A stretch of 64,000 nucleotides of DNA from Anabaena sp. PCC 7108 (GTDB lineage Bacteria; Cyanobacteriota; Cyanobacteriia; Cyanobacteriales; Nostocaceae): assembly GCF_000332135.1 (NCBI RefSeq), contig NZ_KB235896.1, positions 2,429,403 to 2,493,402 of the forward strand, in the 5' to 3' direction. The notes beneath the pieces were generated by a model that was not told the origin of the DNA, did no database searches, and saw nothing but the letters and a program-made list of their open reading frames with translations. Below, in pieces: positions 26,117 through 35,345 of this stretch. The position numbers and the translations under genes were made by a program. Within the stretch, counting starts at the first letter, position 1. The number at the start of each line of letters is the position of its first letter.

Positions 26117-26170
26117 CTCGTTCCCAGTCTCAGACTGGGAATGCAATCATAGAGTCTCTGACTCTACTCT
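26117..26170. repeat. dispersed palindrome CTCGTTCCCAGTC family, copy 1
   Basis: TTCCCAGTCTCAGACTGGGAA followed by AGAGTCTCTGACTCT: two small adjacent palindromes. Copies occur at 49540-49592 and 57970-58021, and a decayed one near 45890, always just after a gene end. Confidence 0.85.
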
Positions 26171-26197
26171 TACCAAAAAATTCCAAAAAGCATTTAT

Positions 26198-26290
26198 ACG
26201 TTGGGTTGTGGAACGTGAACCTTCGCAAAGCAATAGAAACAAACCCAACAAATGCGTCGGGTTGCGCTGCGGCTTAACCCAACCTACAAA
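26198..26290. repeat. dispersed palindromic repeat, GTTGGGTT family, copy 2
   Basis: The second copy of the element at 1330-1402. It shares AACCCAACAAATGCGTCGGGT and the right arm AACCCAACCTACAAA; the left arm is partly eroded. Confidence 0.8.
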
Positions 26291-26711
26291 AAATGGACAA
26301 GGTATTGACACATTTATGTTTTTTCTTAATCTTATCAAAGATTAAATTTCAGCCCTATGAAATATAGTCTATTTCTTATTTTACGTCTTTACTTTTATTT
26401 ATTACGACTTAAGCAAGAAAAACAGTTCAAACTTTCAAGCTAATTTTAAATATGAAAATCCTATAGATTATACACATCCATAATACCATAAAAAGTCAAG
26501 AGGTCAAGAAGCTAATAAAATCGTTCTATTATTGACACCATTCTCAATATTATTGATAATCAACCTACCTTATTCTCAATAACTATTGTAGTGGACTTTT
26601 TTTTGATAAAGCGAATCAAAAAGCTTATAAATTGAACCAGAAACTTGTAATAAGTAGTTTACGTAATTTCTTCCGATATTGTTGTATATATTAAAAACAT
26701 CAAAGTATCTA
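26291..26711. other. AT-rich intergenic DNA
   Basis: About 420 bp without recognisable gene, repeat or RNA. Base composition is more AT-rich than the surroundings, consistent with decaying sequence next to the WD40 fragment. Confidence 0.5.
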
Positions 26712-26780
26712 TCCCTGGCCTTCAGCCCTAATGGTAGAACTTTGGTGAGTGGAAGTGATGACGGCACTATTAAAATTAGA
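26712..26780 (+). pseudogene. single WD40-repeat remnant
   Basis: One frame reads SLAFSPNGRTLVSGSDDGT followed by IKI, which is the second half of a WD40 blade. No start, no further blades and no domain lie upstream, and the following bases belong to a palindromic repeat. It is the leftover of a WD40-repeat gene, not a working protein. Confidence 0.75.
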
Positions 26781-26798
26781 GTAGTCACAATCAGAACA

Positions 26799-26865
26799 AG
26801 ATCCCCGACTTCTGACTTGAATTTGTTGTTGATTTTTAGGTTTGAAAATAGAAGTCGGGGATCTG
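26799..26865. repeat. dispersed inverted repeat AGATCCCCGACTTCT, copy 1
   Basis: The arms AGATCCCCGACTTCT and AGAAGTCGGGGATCT enclose about 37 bp. The same arms occur at 46082-46146 around a different loop. Confidence 0.85.
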
Positions 26866-26911
26866 GGTAGGAAAACCAAGATTACAAGATATAGGAAGAA
26901 AACGCAAAATC

Positions 26912-27041
26912 TCTCTAAAACCTCTTTCCTTCGTGTCCTTTGCGTTCTTCGTGGTTCATTCTTCCATGACTTGTGCGTAACCAACCATCATCAAATAACA
27001 TCCTGTAAATCCTGTAATCCTGTACATCCTGATTCAGACAA
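26912..27041. repeat. dispersed repeat with CTTCGTG...GTGGTTC and AATCCTGTA units
   Basis: The first part (CCTCTTTCCTTCGTGTCC to TTGTGCGTAA) is a diverged copy of 51957-52016. The second part is CCTGTAAATCCTGTAATCCT type, repeated near 27689, 49610 and 52016. It lies directly before the first Uma2 gene. Confidence 0.7.
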
Positions 27042-27088
27042 AAAAGATTAAACTATAACTTATATCCTATTTACAGGATTGAGAAATA

Positions 27089-27652
27089 ATGACAACAGTA
27101 ATTAATCAATCCCTCACCTTAGATGAATTTCTCAAACTACCAGAAACCAAACCTGTTAGAGAATATATCAACGGTGAAATTATTGCCAAACCAATGCCAA
27201 AAGGTAAACATAGCCGCTTACAATTAAAACTTTGTAATCGTATTAACGATATCACCGAAGCCGAAAAAATCGCTTATGCTTTTCCTGAGTTGCGTTGTAG
27301 TTTTGGTGTGCGTTCCGTAATACCTGATATAGCAGTTTTTAAATGGTCTGGTATTCCCTTTACTAATGATGGAGAAGTCCCTAATGATTTCTTTCTTCCT
27401 CCAGATTGGACAATTGAAATTCTGTCTCCTGAACAAAATTCAAATCGAGTGATAGATAATATTTTATATTGTTTAAATCATGGTTGTTTATTAGGTTGGT
27501 TAATAGATCCAGAAGACCGTTCTATTTTAATTTTTCGTCCCCATCAACAACCGGAATTGTTACGAGGTGATCAGAATTTACCAATGTTAGAGGGAATTAA
27601 TTTACAATTAAAAGTTAATCAAGTATTTGGTTGGTTGAAAATGGGTAGTTAA
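27089..27652 (+). CDS. Uma2 family (DUF820) PD-(D/E)XK nuclease-like protein
   Basis: 187 aa of the Uma2/DUF820 family, which is expanded in cyanobacteria and has a restriction-endonuclease-like fold. Visible motifs: the YINGEIIAKPMP entry, SVIPDIAVFKW (acidic strand), the WTIEILSPEQNSNRV strand-helix and the GWLIDPEDRSILIF end. The Asp of IPDIAVF and the Glu of IEILSP fit the metal-binding positions. The cellular role of this family is not settled. It is flanked by dispersed repeats and a second Uma2 gene. Confidence 0.88.
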   Translation: MTTVINQSLTLDEFLKLPETKPVREYINGEIIAKPMPKGKHSRLQLKLCNRINDITEAEKIAYAFPELRCSFGVRSVIPDIAVFKWSGIPFTNDGEVPNDFFLPPDWTIEILSPEQNSNRVIDNILYCLNHGCLLGWLIDPEDRSILIFRPHQQPELLRGDQNLPMLEGINLQLKVNQVFGWLKMGS

Positions 27653-27753
27653 AGGATATCCAAATTGTTTCTGATTTTAACATTTAAAATCCTGTAAATC
27701 CTGTATCCCTTACGGGAGGCGAAAGCCATTTCTGACAACCTATAAGTAACTAT

Positions 27754-28500
27754 ATGATTCTACAAACTCACCCAACTCAAAAAACACCCATTGTTACCTG
27801 GGAACAACTTCCCGCTGATTTTATTTTACCTGACGACCCAGTGGAAAATATTCAACAACCGCCTTTAGCTGCTGCATTAACCGATGCTTTAGGTGCAGCA
27901 GGACGCATCCTCCCACAAATGCTGATTGGCTCTAATTTTGGACTTGTAGCCACTTTAAACAAAAAAATCATTGTCAAAGACCCCGACTGGTTTTATGTGC
28001 CACAGGTGCATCCTGTAGCTGCTGATGTGGTGCGTCGCAGTTATACTCCCAACTTAGAAGGGGAAGCGGTGGCTGTAGTGATGGAATTTCTTTCCGATAC
28101 AGAAGGTGGAGAGTTATCAGTACGTTCCACACCACCTTATGGAAAGCTGTATTTTTATGAACACATTCTCAAAGTTCCTACTTATGTCACCTATGATCCC
28201 TACGAACCCAGTTTAGAAGTCCGCTGTTTGCAAAATGGAGAATACACCAAACAACAAGCGGATACTAATGGGCGTTTTTGGATTCCTGAGTTAGAGCTAT
28301 TTTTAGGAATTTGGCCAGGTGAAAGATTATGTCAAACCATGAACTGGTTGCGGTGGTGGAATAGGGAAGGAAATTTGCTACTTTGGAGTAGCGAACAAGC
28401 CGAACAAGAACGCCAACGTGCAGAACAAGAACGCCAACGGGCTGATTTATTAGCAGCTAAGTTACGAGAACTAGGTGTTGATCCTAACACAATTGTATAA
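27754..28500 (+). CDS. Uma2 family (DUF820) protein with coiled-coil tail
   Basis: 248 aa. The nuclease-like fold spans about 30-205, with PDWFYVPQVHP and GRFWIPELELFLGIWPG. A charged tandem repeat of EQERQRA forms a C-terminal coiled coil, ending in the conserved LRELGVDPNTI tail seen on many cyanobacterial Uma2 proteins. The sequence is only distantly related to the Uma2 protein 101 bp upstream, so this is not a recent tandem duplication. Confidence 0.85.
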   Translation: MILQTHPTQKTPIVTWEQLPADFILPDDPVENIQQPPLAAALTDALGAAGRILPQMLIGSNFGLVATLNKKIIVKDPDWFYVPQVHPVAADVVRRSYTPNLEGEAVAVVMEFLSDTEGGELSVRSTPPYGKLYFYEHILKVPTYVTYDPYEPSLEVRCLQNGEYTKQQADTNGRFWIPELELFLGIWPGERLCQTMNWLRWWNREGNLLLWSSEQAEQERQRAEQERQRADLLAAKLRELGVDPNTIV

Positions 28501-28510
28501 TTACTATTCC

Positions 28511-28556
28511 CTATCACTTATCACCTATCACCTGTCACCTATTCATTAAGGTGATA
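28511..28556. repeat. STRR, TATCACC heptamers
   Basis: Tandem TATCACC-like heptamers followed by AGGTGATAA, which can pair with TTATCACCT. The hairpin lies between the convergent ends of the Uma2 gene and pdxH and includes the pdxH stop codon. Confidence 0.7.
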
Positions 28557-29190
28557 AACGTTCTATTTTCCAACTGCCATCATTTAACCGAGTATAAAGC
28601 AACCTGTCATGTAAACGGCTAGAACGTCCCTGCCAAAATTCAATTTCCTGGGGAATTACCCGAAAGCCTCCCCAATGAGGTGGTCTAGGAACTTCCTGAT
28701 TTGCATATTGGCGTTGAAATTCTTGTAATTGTGATTCTAAAACTTCTCTACCGGAGATTACCTCACTTTGATTAGAAGCCCATGCACCTAAGCGACTATT
28801 ATGGGGACGTACCTCAAAATAGCCATCAGACTCTTCTGGAGAAATCTTTTCTACAGTTCCCACAATTCTCACTTGACGTTCTAATTCAGCCCACCAGAAA
28901 ACCAAAGCCCCATAAGGATTTTTGGCAATTTCTTGTCCTTTGTGACTATTGTAGTTAGTGAATAAAACAAAACCCCGTTCGTCAAAATTCTTCAGTAATA
29001 CCATTCTCGCCGAGGGTTTACCATCTGGGGTAGATGTAGCCAAAGTCATGGCATTAGGTTCAGGTAATTGTGCTAAAGTTGCCTGATTAAACCAATTTTT
29101 AAATTGTATAAAAGGATTAAGGTCAATTTGATTTTCACTCAAATCTTGCAATGTATAGTCTTTGCGAAGGTTAGCTATGCTTTGATCCAT
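28546..29190 (-). CDS. pdxH: pyridoxamine 5'-phosphate oxidase
   Basis: An FMN enzyme that oxidises PNP or PMP to pyridoxal 5'-phosphate in vitamin B6 supply. 214 aa, usual length. FMN and substrate motifs are present: RMVLLKNFDERGFVLFTNYN, SHKGQEIAKNP, the FWWAELERQVRI strand and the C-terminal WQGRSSRLHDRLLY, with a final arginine/leucine-rich IERLSP. The start is the ATG at 29190. It is divergent from the AI-2E permease gene. Confidence 0.96.
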   Translation of the reverse strand: MDQSIANLRKDYTLQDLSENQIDLNPFIQFKNWFNQATLAQLPEPNAMTLATSTPDGKPSARMVLLKNFDERGFVLFTNYNSHKGQEIAKNPYGALVFWWAELERQVRIVGTVEKISPEESDGYFEVRPHNSRLGAWASNQSEVISGREVLESQLQEFQRQYANQEVPRPPHWGGFRVIPQEIEFWQGRSSRLHDRLLYTRLNDGSWKIERLSP

Positions 29191-29302
29191 AGGTTTTTAT
29201 TTCCTGATCATTGGATACGTTTATACAATTCTGGGAGAAAAATATCTATCATGGAAATTAATAGCAATGCCAGATTGACAAATTTTCTTTATTGTTCTCA
29301 AG

Positions 29303-30397
29303 ATGCGCCGTTCAGCCTCTGTCCAAACTCTGTTAATTTATGGTCTGAGTGGTCCGATTATCGCTCTCAATGTCTGGCTACTGTCTGTGCTTTTTAGTTA
29401 TTTTCAGCATCCAATTACTATTCTTAGTATTGCGGCAATTCTGGCTTTTTTACTCAATTATCCGGTGAAATTATTTGAGAGAGTGCGAATTACACGCTCT
29501 CAATCAGTAATAATCGTCCTAATTATTACTTTAACCTTATTGATTATTTTAGGTGTTACCCTCGTACCGATAGTAATTGAGCAAACAATCCAACTTTTAA
29601 ATAAGATTCCTGATTGGTTGGCCTCCAGTCAAGCCAACCTGGAGAAATTGCAGATTATAGCACGTCAAAGAAGGATAAATATTGATTTAAGCTTAGTAAC
29701 TAATCAAGTCAATGCTAATATTCAAAATTTAGTGCAACAGATAGCTTCCGGTGCAGTTGGGTTTGCGGGGACGCTGTTGTCAGGATTATTTAATGTAGTA
29801 TTAGTATTTGTACTGGCGTTTTATATGCTGTTATATGGCGGCCGTGTCTGGTCTGGTTTAGTGAATCTTTTACCATCTAGTATCGGTATCCCTCTAACTA
29901 AATCTTTACAGCTAAATTTTCAGAATTTTTTCCTCAGCCAACTACTACTGGGGTTATTTATGGTTATCACCCTGACACCAATTTTTCTATTTCTGAGAAT
30001 ACCTTTTGCGCTGTTATTTGCGATCGTTATTGGTATATCTCAACTTATTCCTTTTATTGGAGCATCTTTAGGCATAGGTTTAGTTACACTTTTAGTACTA
30101 CTACAAAATTGGTGGTTAGCCTTTCCAGCAGCAGTAGCAGCAATGATCATGCAACAAATTAAAGATAACCTCTTAGCTCCTAAGTTGATGGGTGACTTTA
30201 TCGGACTTAATCCCATCTGGATTTTTGTCGCTATTTTAATGGGGTTTGAAATTGCTGGCTTGTTGGGAACTCTGGTGGCTGTGCCAATTGCTGGTACTAT
30301 CAAAGGCACATTCGATGCTATCAAAAATAGTAAGCATAATAACTTTGTATCAAATTTTACGGTTGAATATGATTCTCCACCTGATACAGATCATTAA
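29303..30397 (+). CDS. AI-2E family transporter (PF01594)
   Basis: 364 aa with about eight membrane helices: an N-terminal pair, a helical amphipathic central region (about 100-160) and the C-terminal cluster with GISQLIPFIGASLGIG, the DNLLAPKLMG motif and the GLNPIWIFVAILMGFEIAGL end, which are the hallmarks of this family. Family members export autoinducer-2 or other small solutes or act as Na+/H+ antiporters; the substrate here cannot be told. The start ATG at 29303 begins MRRSASVQTLL. Confidence 0.9.
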   Translation: MRRSASVQTLLIYGLSGPIIALNVWLLSVLFSYFQHPITILSIAAILAFLLNYPVKLFERVRITRSQSVIIVLIITLTLLIILGVTLVPIVIEQTIQLLNKIPDWLASSQANLEKLQIIARQRRINIDLSLVTNQVNANIQNLVQQIASGAVGFAGTLLSGLFNVVLVFVLAFYMLLYGGRVWSGLVNLLPSSIGIPLTKSLQLNFQNFFLSQLLLGLFMVITLTPIFLFLRIPFALLFAIVIGISQLIPFIGASLGIGLVTLLVLLQNWWLAFPAAVAAMIMQQIKDNLLAPKLMGDFIGLNPIWIFVAILMGFEIAGLLGTLVAVPIAGTIKGTFDAIKNSKHNNFVSNFTVEYDSPPDTDH

Positions 30398-30399
30398 AA

Positions 30400-30554
30400 T
30401 AATTCGTAATTCGTAATTCGTAATATTTCCTGCAGAAGCGCTATGCCTAAGGCACACTGCCTGAACGCTAACGTAATTCGTAATTAAGTTGTGTCAATAC
30501 AAATCCTATCTGTTGAAAGACAAATCTAAAATCTAAAATCTAAAATCTAAAATT
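30400..30554. repeat. interrupted AATTCGT STRR plus AAAATCT heptamers
   Basis: AATTCGT heptamers (30401-30424 and 30474-30485) are split by a foreign GCGCTATGCCTAAGGCACAC-type repeat of about 50 bp, apparently inserted into the array. Four AAAATCT heptamers (30524-30551) then run to the scpA start, so the scpA ribosome site is embedded in heptamer repeats. Confidence 0.8.
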
Positions 30555-30555
30555 G

Positions 30556-31368
30556 ATGGATGCTACCGAGCTACTGGAAACAATTACACGTCTTATTCAT
30601 CAAGCTGAACAAGGGGAAATAGATCCTTGGGATGTACAGGTAATTTCGGTGATTGACCGTTACTTAGAACTAATGTCACCAGAAGTAACAGCCAGAGGCT
30701 ATGAATCTGACTTGTCTCAATCTGGACAGGCTTTTTTATCAGCATCAATGCTTGTCTTATTTAAAGCAAATACATTAATGCAATTGTCAACAGTAGACAA
30801 TGCGGAAGAAGATGTTATAGATGAGATGATAACAGGTGAAGATGGCATATTATCTCCTGTTCATCGTCTGCAATTAGAACGACACCTACGTCGTCGTCCA
30901 GCAGCAATGCCACCACCAAAACGCCGAGTAACTCTGCAAGAACTAGTCAAGCAATTGCAGATTATGGCTAACCAGCTGAAACTGGTAGAGAAAGTCAGCA
31001 AGCCTCACCGTCCCAAGCGTCAGCCTAGTATGCGAACCATGCGGGAAGCACTAGAATTAGCTCACCAAGAAAATCTGACGGAAGTAGCTGTAGAACTAGA
31101 AGAGATGTTGCATCTATCTGCAAAAGAGCTAAATTTAGAGGAACATTATTTGAATCTAGAACAACTTGTAGAGTTGTGGATACAGACAAAAAAACCAGAT
31201 AAAAATGGCGATTCCCATGACTCAGAACAGAGTCAGCTAGTCAGCATTTTTTGGGCATTACTACTGCTGTCGGCTCAATCCAAAGTAGAGCTATTTCAAG
31301 AAGAATTTTATCAGGAGATTAAAATTCGCTTACCAACAGGTAACAGGGAATTTCCGATAGGACTTTAA
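30556..31368 (+). CDS. scpA: segregation and condensation protein A
   Basis: The kleisin subunit of the bacterial SMC condensin, bridging SMC heads with ScpB in chromosome segregation. 270 aa; the N-terminal helical part LLETITRLIHQAEQGEIDPW and DVQVISVIDRYLELM matches the kleisin SMC-neck-binding motif, and the C-terminal winged helix is near 225-270. A TTG directly before the ATG at 30556 would add one residue; the ATG is preferred. No scpB lies nearby. Confidence 0.9.
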   Translation: MDATELLETITRLIHQAEQGEIDPWDVQVISVIDRYLELMSPEVTARGYESDLSQSGQAFLSASMLVLFKANTLMQLSTVDNAEEDVIDEMITGEDGILSPVHRLQLERHLRRRPAAMPPPKRRVTLQELVKQLQIMANQLKLVEKVSKPHRPKRQPSMRTMREALELAHQENLTEVAVELEEMLHLSAKELNLEEHYLNLEQLVELWIQTKKPDKNGDSHDSEQSQLVSIFWALLLLSAQSKVELFQEEFYQEIKIRLPTGNREFPIGL

Positions 31369-31760
31369 ACCCAGATAGGTAAATGATATCATGTGCAGTT
31401 AATACCTATCATCAAGCCTAATATCAATTTACTGAATTTAAAGATACAAATGAATATCCACTTCTCCTTCTCCGTCTGTCTATTTGTATAAATCTTAAAA
31501 TGAAATGATATGACATTTTGACACGGACTGTTTTTTAATCAGCAATTAGCCAGAATTGATATAACTAGAGGTAATCTTGTTTAAACACGCTATATATGAA
31601 TTTACTGAACTTTTGCACCAGTAAAACCCAGAATCCGATTAAATTTAAAGGATAACTGGATAATCATCTAGCTATAGCCTTAGTTAGAACAAAATAAAAA
31701 CTGATGATTAAGTATCACTCGATGAAAGTAAACTGGCTTGGGGTTGAGGAATAAAATTTT
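31369..31760. promoter_or_regulatory. spacer upstream of the nucleotidyltransferase gene
   Basis: 392 bp without a gene or recognised repeat; AT-rich, with presumed promoter sequences. A GATATCATGTGCAG fragment near 31385 resembles the ATATCATGT pieces around 13360, 13482 and 49350. Confidence 0.35.
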
Positions 31761-32930
31761 ATGAAAGCGATGATTCTCGCAGCAGGTAAGGGTACACGTG
31801 TTCGTCCTATTACTTATACTATTCCCAAACCGATGATTCCCATCCTGCAAAAACCAGTGATGGAATTTTTACTGGAACTTTTACGCCAACATGGATTTGA
31901 CGAAATTATGGTCAATGTCAGCCATTTGGCTGAGGAAATAGAAAATTATTTCCGTGACGGTCAGCGGTTTGGCGTGCAGATTGGTTATTCTTTTGAAGGA
32001 AAAATTGATGATGACGGTAAACTTGTAGGGGAAGCAATCGGCTCGGCTGGAGGAATGCGTCGCATCCAAGACTTTTCACCATTTTTTGATGATACCTTTG
32101 TGGTATTATGCGGCGATGCATTGATTGATTTAGATTTAACTGCGGCAGTAAAGTGGCATAAGTCCAAGGGGGCAATTGCGACTATTATTACGAAGTCTGT
32201 CCCCAAGGAAGAAGTCTCTAGCTATGGGGTAGTTGTAACAGACGAAGATAATCGCGTCAAGGCTTTCCAAGAAAAACCCTCCACAGAGGAAGCTCTCAGT
32301 ACTAATATCAACACAGGTATTTACATTTTTGAGCCAGAAGTGTTTGACTATATTCCTTCTGGGGTTGAGTTTGATATTGGTGGTGAATTGTTTCCAAAAC
32401 TTGTGGAAATTAATGCGCCTTTCTATGCTATTCCCATGGATTTTGAATGGGTAGATATTGGAAAAGTCCCAGATTACTGGCGGGCGATTCGGGGTGTGTT
32501 GCTAGGGGAAATCAAAAATGTGCAAATTCCCGGTCATGAAGTGGCTCCTGGTATTTACACTGGTTTGAATGTAGCTGTGAATTGGGACAAGGTGGATATC
32601 ACTGGTCCAGTTTATATTGGCGGTATGACTAGAATCGAAGATGGAGCGAAAATAATCGGACCGGCGATGATTGGTCCTAATTGTTGGATTTGTAGTGGTG
32701 CAACTGTAGACAACAGTGTGATTTTTGAATGGTCACGCTTGGGACCGGGTGTGCGTTTGGTAGATAAGCTGGTGTTTGGACGTTATTGTGTAGATAAGAC
32801 AGGAGCAGCAATTGATGTCCAAGCTGCGGCTTTAGACTGGCTGATTACTGATGCTCGTCAAACACCACCAGCTGATACTCCCATAGAACGTCAAGCGATC
32901 GCTGAATTGTTAGGGACAAATTCTATTTAG
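31761..32930 (+). CDS. sugar-phosphate nucleotidyltransferase with left-handed beta-helix (GMPP-like)
   Basis: 389 aa. The nucleotidyltransferase domain has AAGKGTRVRPITYTIPKPM (residues about 7-25), FVVLCGDALIDLDL (metal-binding Asp), FQEKPSTEEA and FEWVDIGKVPDYW. A C-terminal hexapeptide beta-helix (about 260-350) has repeats such as VYIGGMTRIEDGAKIIGPA. This is the layout of GDP-mannose pyrophosphorylase and related glucose-1-phosphate nucleotidyltransferases. The likely role is to supply nucleotide sugars for polysaccharide or envelope glycans; the exact sugar is not fixed by the motifs. Confidence 0.85.
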   Translation: MKAMILAAGKGTRVRPITYTIPKPMIPILQKPVMEFLLELLRQHGFDEIMVNVSHLAEEIENYFRDGQRFGVQIGYSFEGKIDDDGKLVGEAIGSAGGMRRIQDFSPFFDDTFVVLCGDALIDLDLTAAVKWHKSKGAIATIITKSVPKEEVSSYGVVVTDEDNRVKAFQEKPSTEEALSTNINTGIYIFEPEVFDYIPSGVEFDIGGELFPKLVEINAPFYAIPMDFEWVDIGKVPDYWRAIRGVLLGEIKNVQIPGHEVAPGIYTGLNVAVNWDKVDITGPVYIGGMTRIEDGAKIIGPAMIGPNCWICSGATVDNSVIFEWSRLGPGVRLVDKLVFGRYCVDKTGAAIDVQAAALDWLITDARQTPPADTPIERQAIAELLGTNSI

Positions 32931-32984
32931 GGATTGGGTAATGGGTAATAGCTTTTCTAATTACCCATTACCAATTACCAATTC
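32931..32984. repeat. inverted heptamer repeat between convergent genes
   Basis: GGTAATGGGTAAT and ATTACCCATTACC pair as a hairpin around a loop of about 12 nt, built from TTACCAA-type heptamers. It probably terminates both convergent transcripts. Confidence 0.7.
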
Positions 32985-34994
32985 CTAACTATTCAAATAC
33001 GTATATCTCGTGAGACTTTGTTCATAGGTTTGTAACAATCTCTGAGATTCGGCTAGGGTAATGCGCTTTTCTTCTAAGGCTTTTTCACAACGTTGGCGGA
33101 TGTTTTCTACCATATCTTCTGAGTCGTACTGCACGTAGCTAACTACTTCACTCATGGTATCTCCCTTGACGACGTGTTCAATTTGGTAGCCTTTGGGGGT
33201 TAATTGGATATGAACGGCGTTGGTGTCACCAAAGAGGTTGTGTAAATTGCCCATGATTTCCTGGTAAGCTCCATTGAGGAACATTCCCATATAATATGGT
33301 TGTCCAGGCACGAATTTGTGCAGTTCTAGAACTGATTTGACATCACGCAAGTCGATAAAACGGTCAATTTTACCATCACTATCACAAGTCAAGTCTGCTA
33401 AGATTCCTCGCTGTGTGGGTTCTTCATCTAGCTTGTGTATGGGCATAATCGGAAATAGTTGATCTATTGCCCAACAATCAGGTGCTGATTGAAATACGGA
33501 AAGATTAATGTAATATATGGAAGCCATGATTTTTTCTAGGTCTTCCAATTCGTCGGGTACGTATTCCTGCTGTCTGGTGATTTTGAGAATTTTCTGACAA
33601 CAAGCCCAGTAAAGACGCTCGGCTTTAGCACGTTCTTTGAGGCGCAAAATGCCTAAGTTAAAGCGGCTAATTGCTTCTTCTTTAAATTGTGCAGCGTCGT
33701 GGTAAAACTCCTGATAGTTCTCTTGGTTGATGGATTGGTAGGTTTCCCAAAGGTAATTAATAATTGGCGATTCGCCCTCTTGTGGAGGTTCTGGAAGTTC
33801 AAGGGGGACATCGCTAGTACTAAGAACATCAAAGATGAGAACTGATTGATGAGAAGCGATCGCTCTACCACTTTCACTAATCAGTGTAGGTACGGGTATT
33901 TGCCGTTCAGCACAAGTATCTTTTAACTCTGCCACGATATCATTGGCATAGTTTTGCATATTATAGTTTTTCGAGGCGTAGAAGTTGGTTTGAGAACCGT
34001 CATAGTCTACACCCAATCCACCACCAACATCCAGATATTTCATATCTGCCCCCAGCATCGCCAACTCTACGTAGATGCGGCTGGCTTCTTGGATCGCATC
34101 TTTAATCACATTAATGGCGGAGATTTGTGAACCGATATGGAAGTGCAGCAATTGCAAAGAATCGAGTAAGTCAGCTTCTCGTAACTTATCAACCGCTTCC
34201 ATTATTTCTGGAATTGTTAATCCAAATTTAGCGCGATCGCCGGTGGAAGTTCCCCAACGCCCCATTCCTTGGGTACTGAGTTTAGCCCGTATCCCCAAAA
34301 TCGGCTTAATTCCCAATTGACGGTTAGCAGCAATTACCAAATCGACTTCTTCGATCTGTTCTATGACAATAATTGGTATTTGTCCTAACCGTTGGGATAA
34401 CATTGCTGTTTCAATGTATTCTCGGTCTTTGTAGCCATTGCAAATTAACAATGCTCCAGGAGTATCTAGCAAAGCCAGCGCAATCATTAATTCTGGTTTA
34501 GAACCAGCTTCTAGCCCAAATTGATGAGGTTTGCCAAAACGGACTAAATCTTCAATTAAGTGGCGTTCCTGGTTGCATTTAACGGGAAACACACCACGAT
34601 ATACTCCAGGGTAGTTATAGCGAGCTATGGCTTTAGCAAAACAGGCATTCAACCGCTCAATCCGATCTTCTAAAATATCGGAAAAGCGAATTAACATGGG
34701 CAGTCCCAAATTGCGCTGTTTTAAAGAATTAACTAATTCAAATAGGTCTAGAGAACCCCCGCGATCACCCTTGGGAGAAACTGTAACATGACCAGCAGCA
34801 TTAATGGAAAAATAAGGCTTGCCCCAACCTTCAATTCGGTAGAGGTCTTCACTGTCTTCAATTTTCCAAGAACGAGGTAAATCTTCTGTACTTGTACTAG
34901 GTGGCAGTTTTTTTTGTTTCTGGCTTTTTAATTCCGATTTATGCCCGTTGGCAGGCATTTTCACAATCTCATCAGCGGTTGATTCAACACCCAT
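32985..34994 (-). CDS. speA: biosynthetic arginine decarboxylase
   Basis: A pyridoxal-phosphate fold-III decarboxylase converting arginine to agmatine for polyamine synthesis. 669 aa, normal for bacterial SpeA. Visible: the PLP-lysine region YRGVFPVKCNQ, FGLEAGSKPELM, HFHIGSQIS, the glycine loop DVGGGLGVDYDG, SESGRAI and the C-terminal substrate part around LTCDSDGKID. The N-terminal about 45 residues are a charged lead not needed for catalysis. It is divergent from ndk. Confidence 0.96.
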   Translation of the reverse strand: MGVESTADEIVKMPANGHKSELKSQKQKKLPPSTSTEDLPRSWKIEDSEDLYRIEGWGKPYFSINAAGHVTVSPKGDRGGSLDLFELVNSLKQRNLGLPMLIRFSDILEDRIERLNACFAKAIARYNYPGVYRGVFPVKCNQERHLIEDLVRFGKPHQFGLEAGSKPELMIALALLDTPGALLICNGYKDREYIETAMLSQRLGQIPIIVIEQIEEVDLVIAANRQLGIKPILGIRAKLSTQGMGRWGTSTGDRAKFGLTIPEIMEAVDKLREADLLDSLQLLHFHIGSQISAINVIKDAIQEASRIYVELAMLGADMKYLDVGGGLGVDYDGSQTNFYASKNYNMQNYANDIVAELKDTCAERQIPVPTLISESGRAIASHQSVLIFDVLSTSDVPLELPEPPQEGESPIINYLWETYQSINQENYQEFYHDAAQFKEEAISRFNLGILRLKERAKAERLYWACCQKILKITRQQEYVPDELEDLEKIMASIYYINLSVFQSAPDCWAIDQLFPIMPIHKLDEEPTQRGILADLTCDSDGKIDRFIDLRDVKSVLELHKFVPGQPYYMGMFLNGAYQEIMGNLHNLFGDTNAVHIQLTPKGYQIEHVVKGDTMSEVVSYVQYDSEDMVENIRQRCEKALEEKRITLAESQRLLQTYEQSLTRYTYLNS

Positions 34995-35345
34995 TTCTTC
35001 CTGACCTCTGTTTTTCGCCCACGAATTAACAATTTAACTCATTCGTCTAGTAACCGATCTACACCGAGTAATAATTTCTGAGTATTAAGAATCAGTTAAG
35101 GAGTTTAAGGATCAGCATAAACGAGGAAATGCAGCGAGTATGATTTTTGCCGAGGGATGAAATTTTCAGTGGTTTGGGCTGCTTCTGTGTGGATGTTCAA
35201 CTGACAAAATCATCAACGAATGAATTGCTTAACTCCTAAATTCTATGACAGTCAAAATCGGAATTTTCTGACACTACTAGACAAAAGACATCTAAACAAC
35301 TGACAATTAACGCATAAAAACTTTATTAAGTTTTGGGAGATAGCT
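34995..35345. promoter_or_regulatory. divergent spacer speA / ndk
   Basis: 351 bp. TTAAGGAGTTTA (about 35096) and TTAACTCCTAA (about 35229) are inverted, far apart. No gene or RNA was recognised. It should contain promoters for both genes. Confidence 0.4.

Noticed and set aside
26112-26345. Short open frame after the DUF3153 gene
   Set aside because: It consists of two dispersed palindromic repeats.
27089-28500. Uma2 pair as a toxin-antitoxin or defence operon
   Set aside because: Uma2 proteins are abundant and scattered in cyanobacteria; the two are distantly related, and nothing links them to a system.
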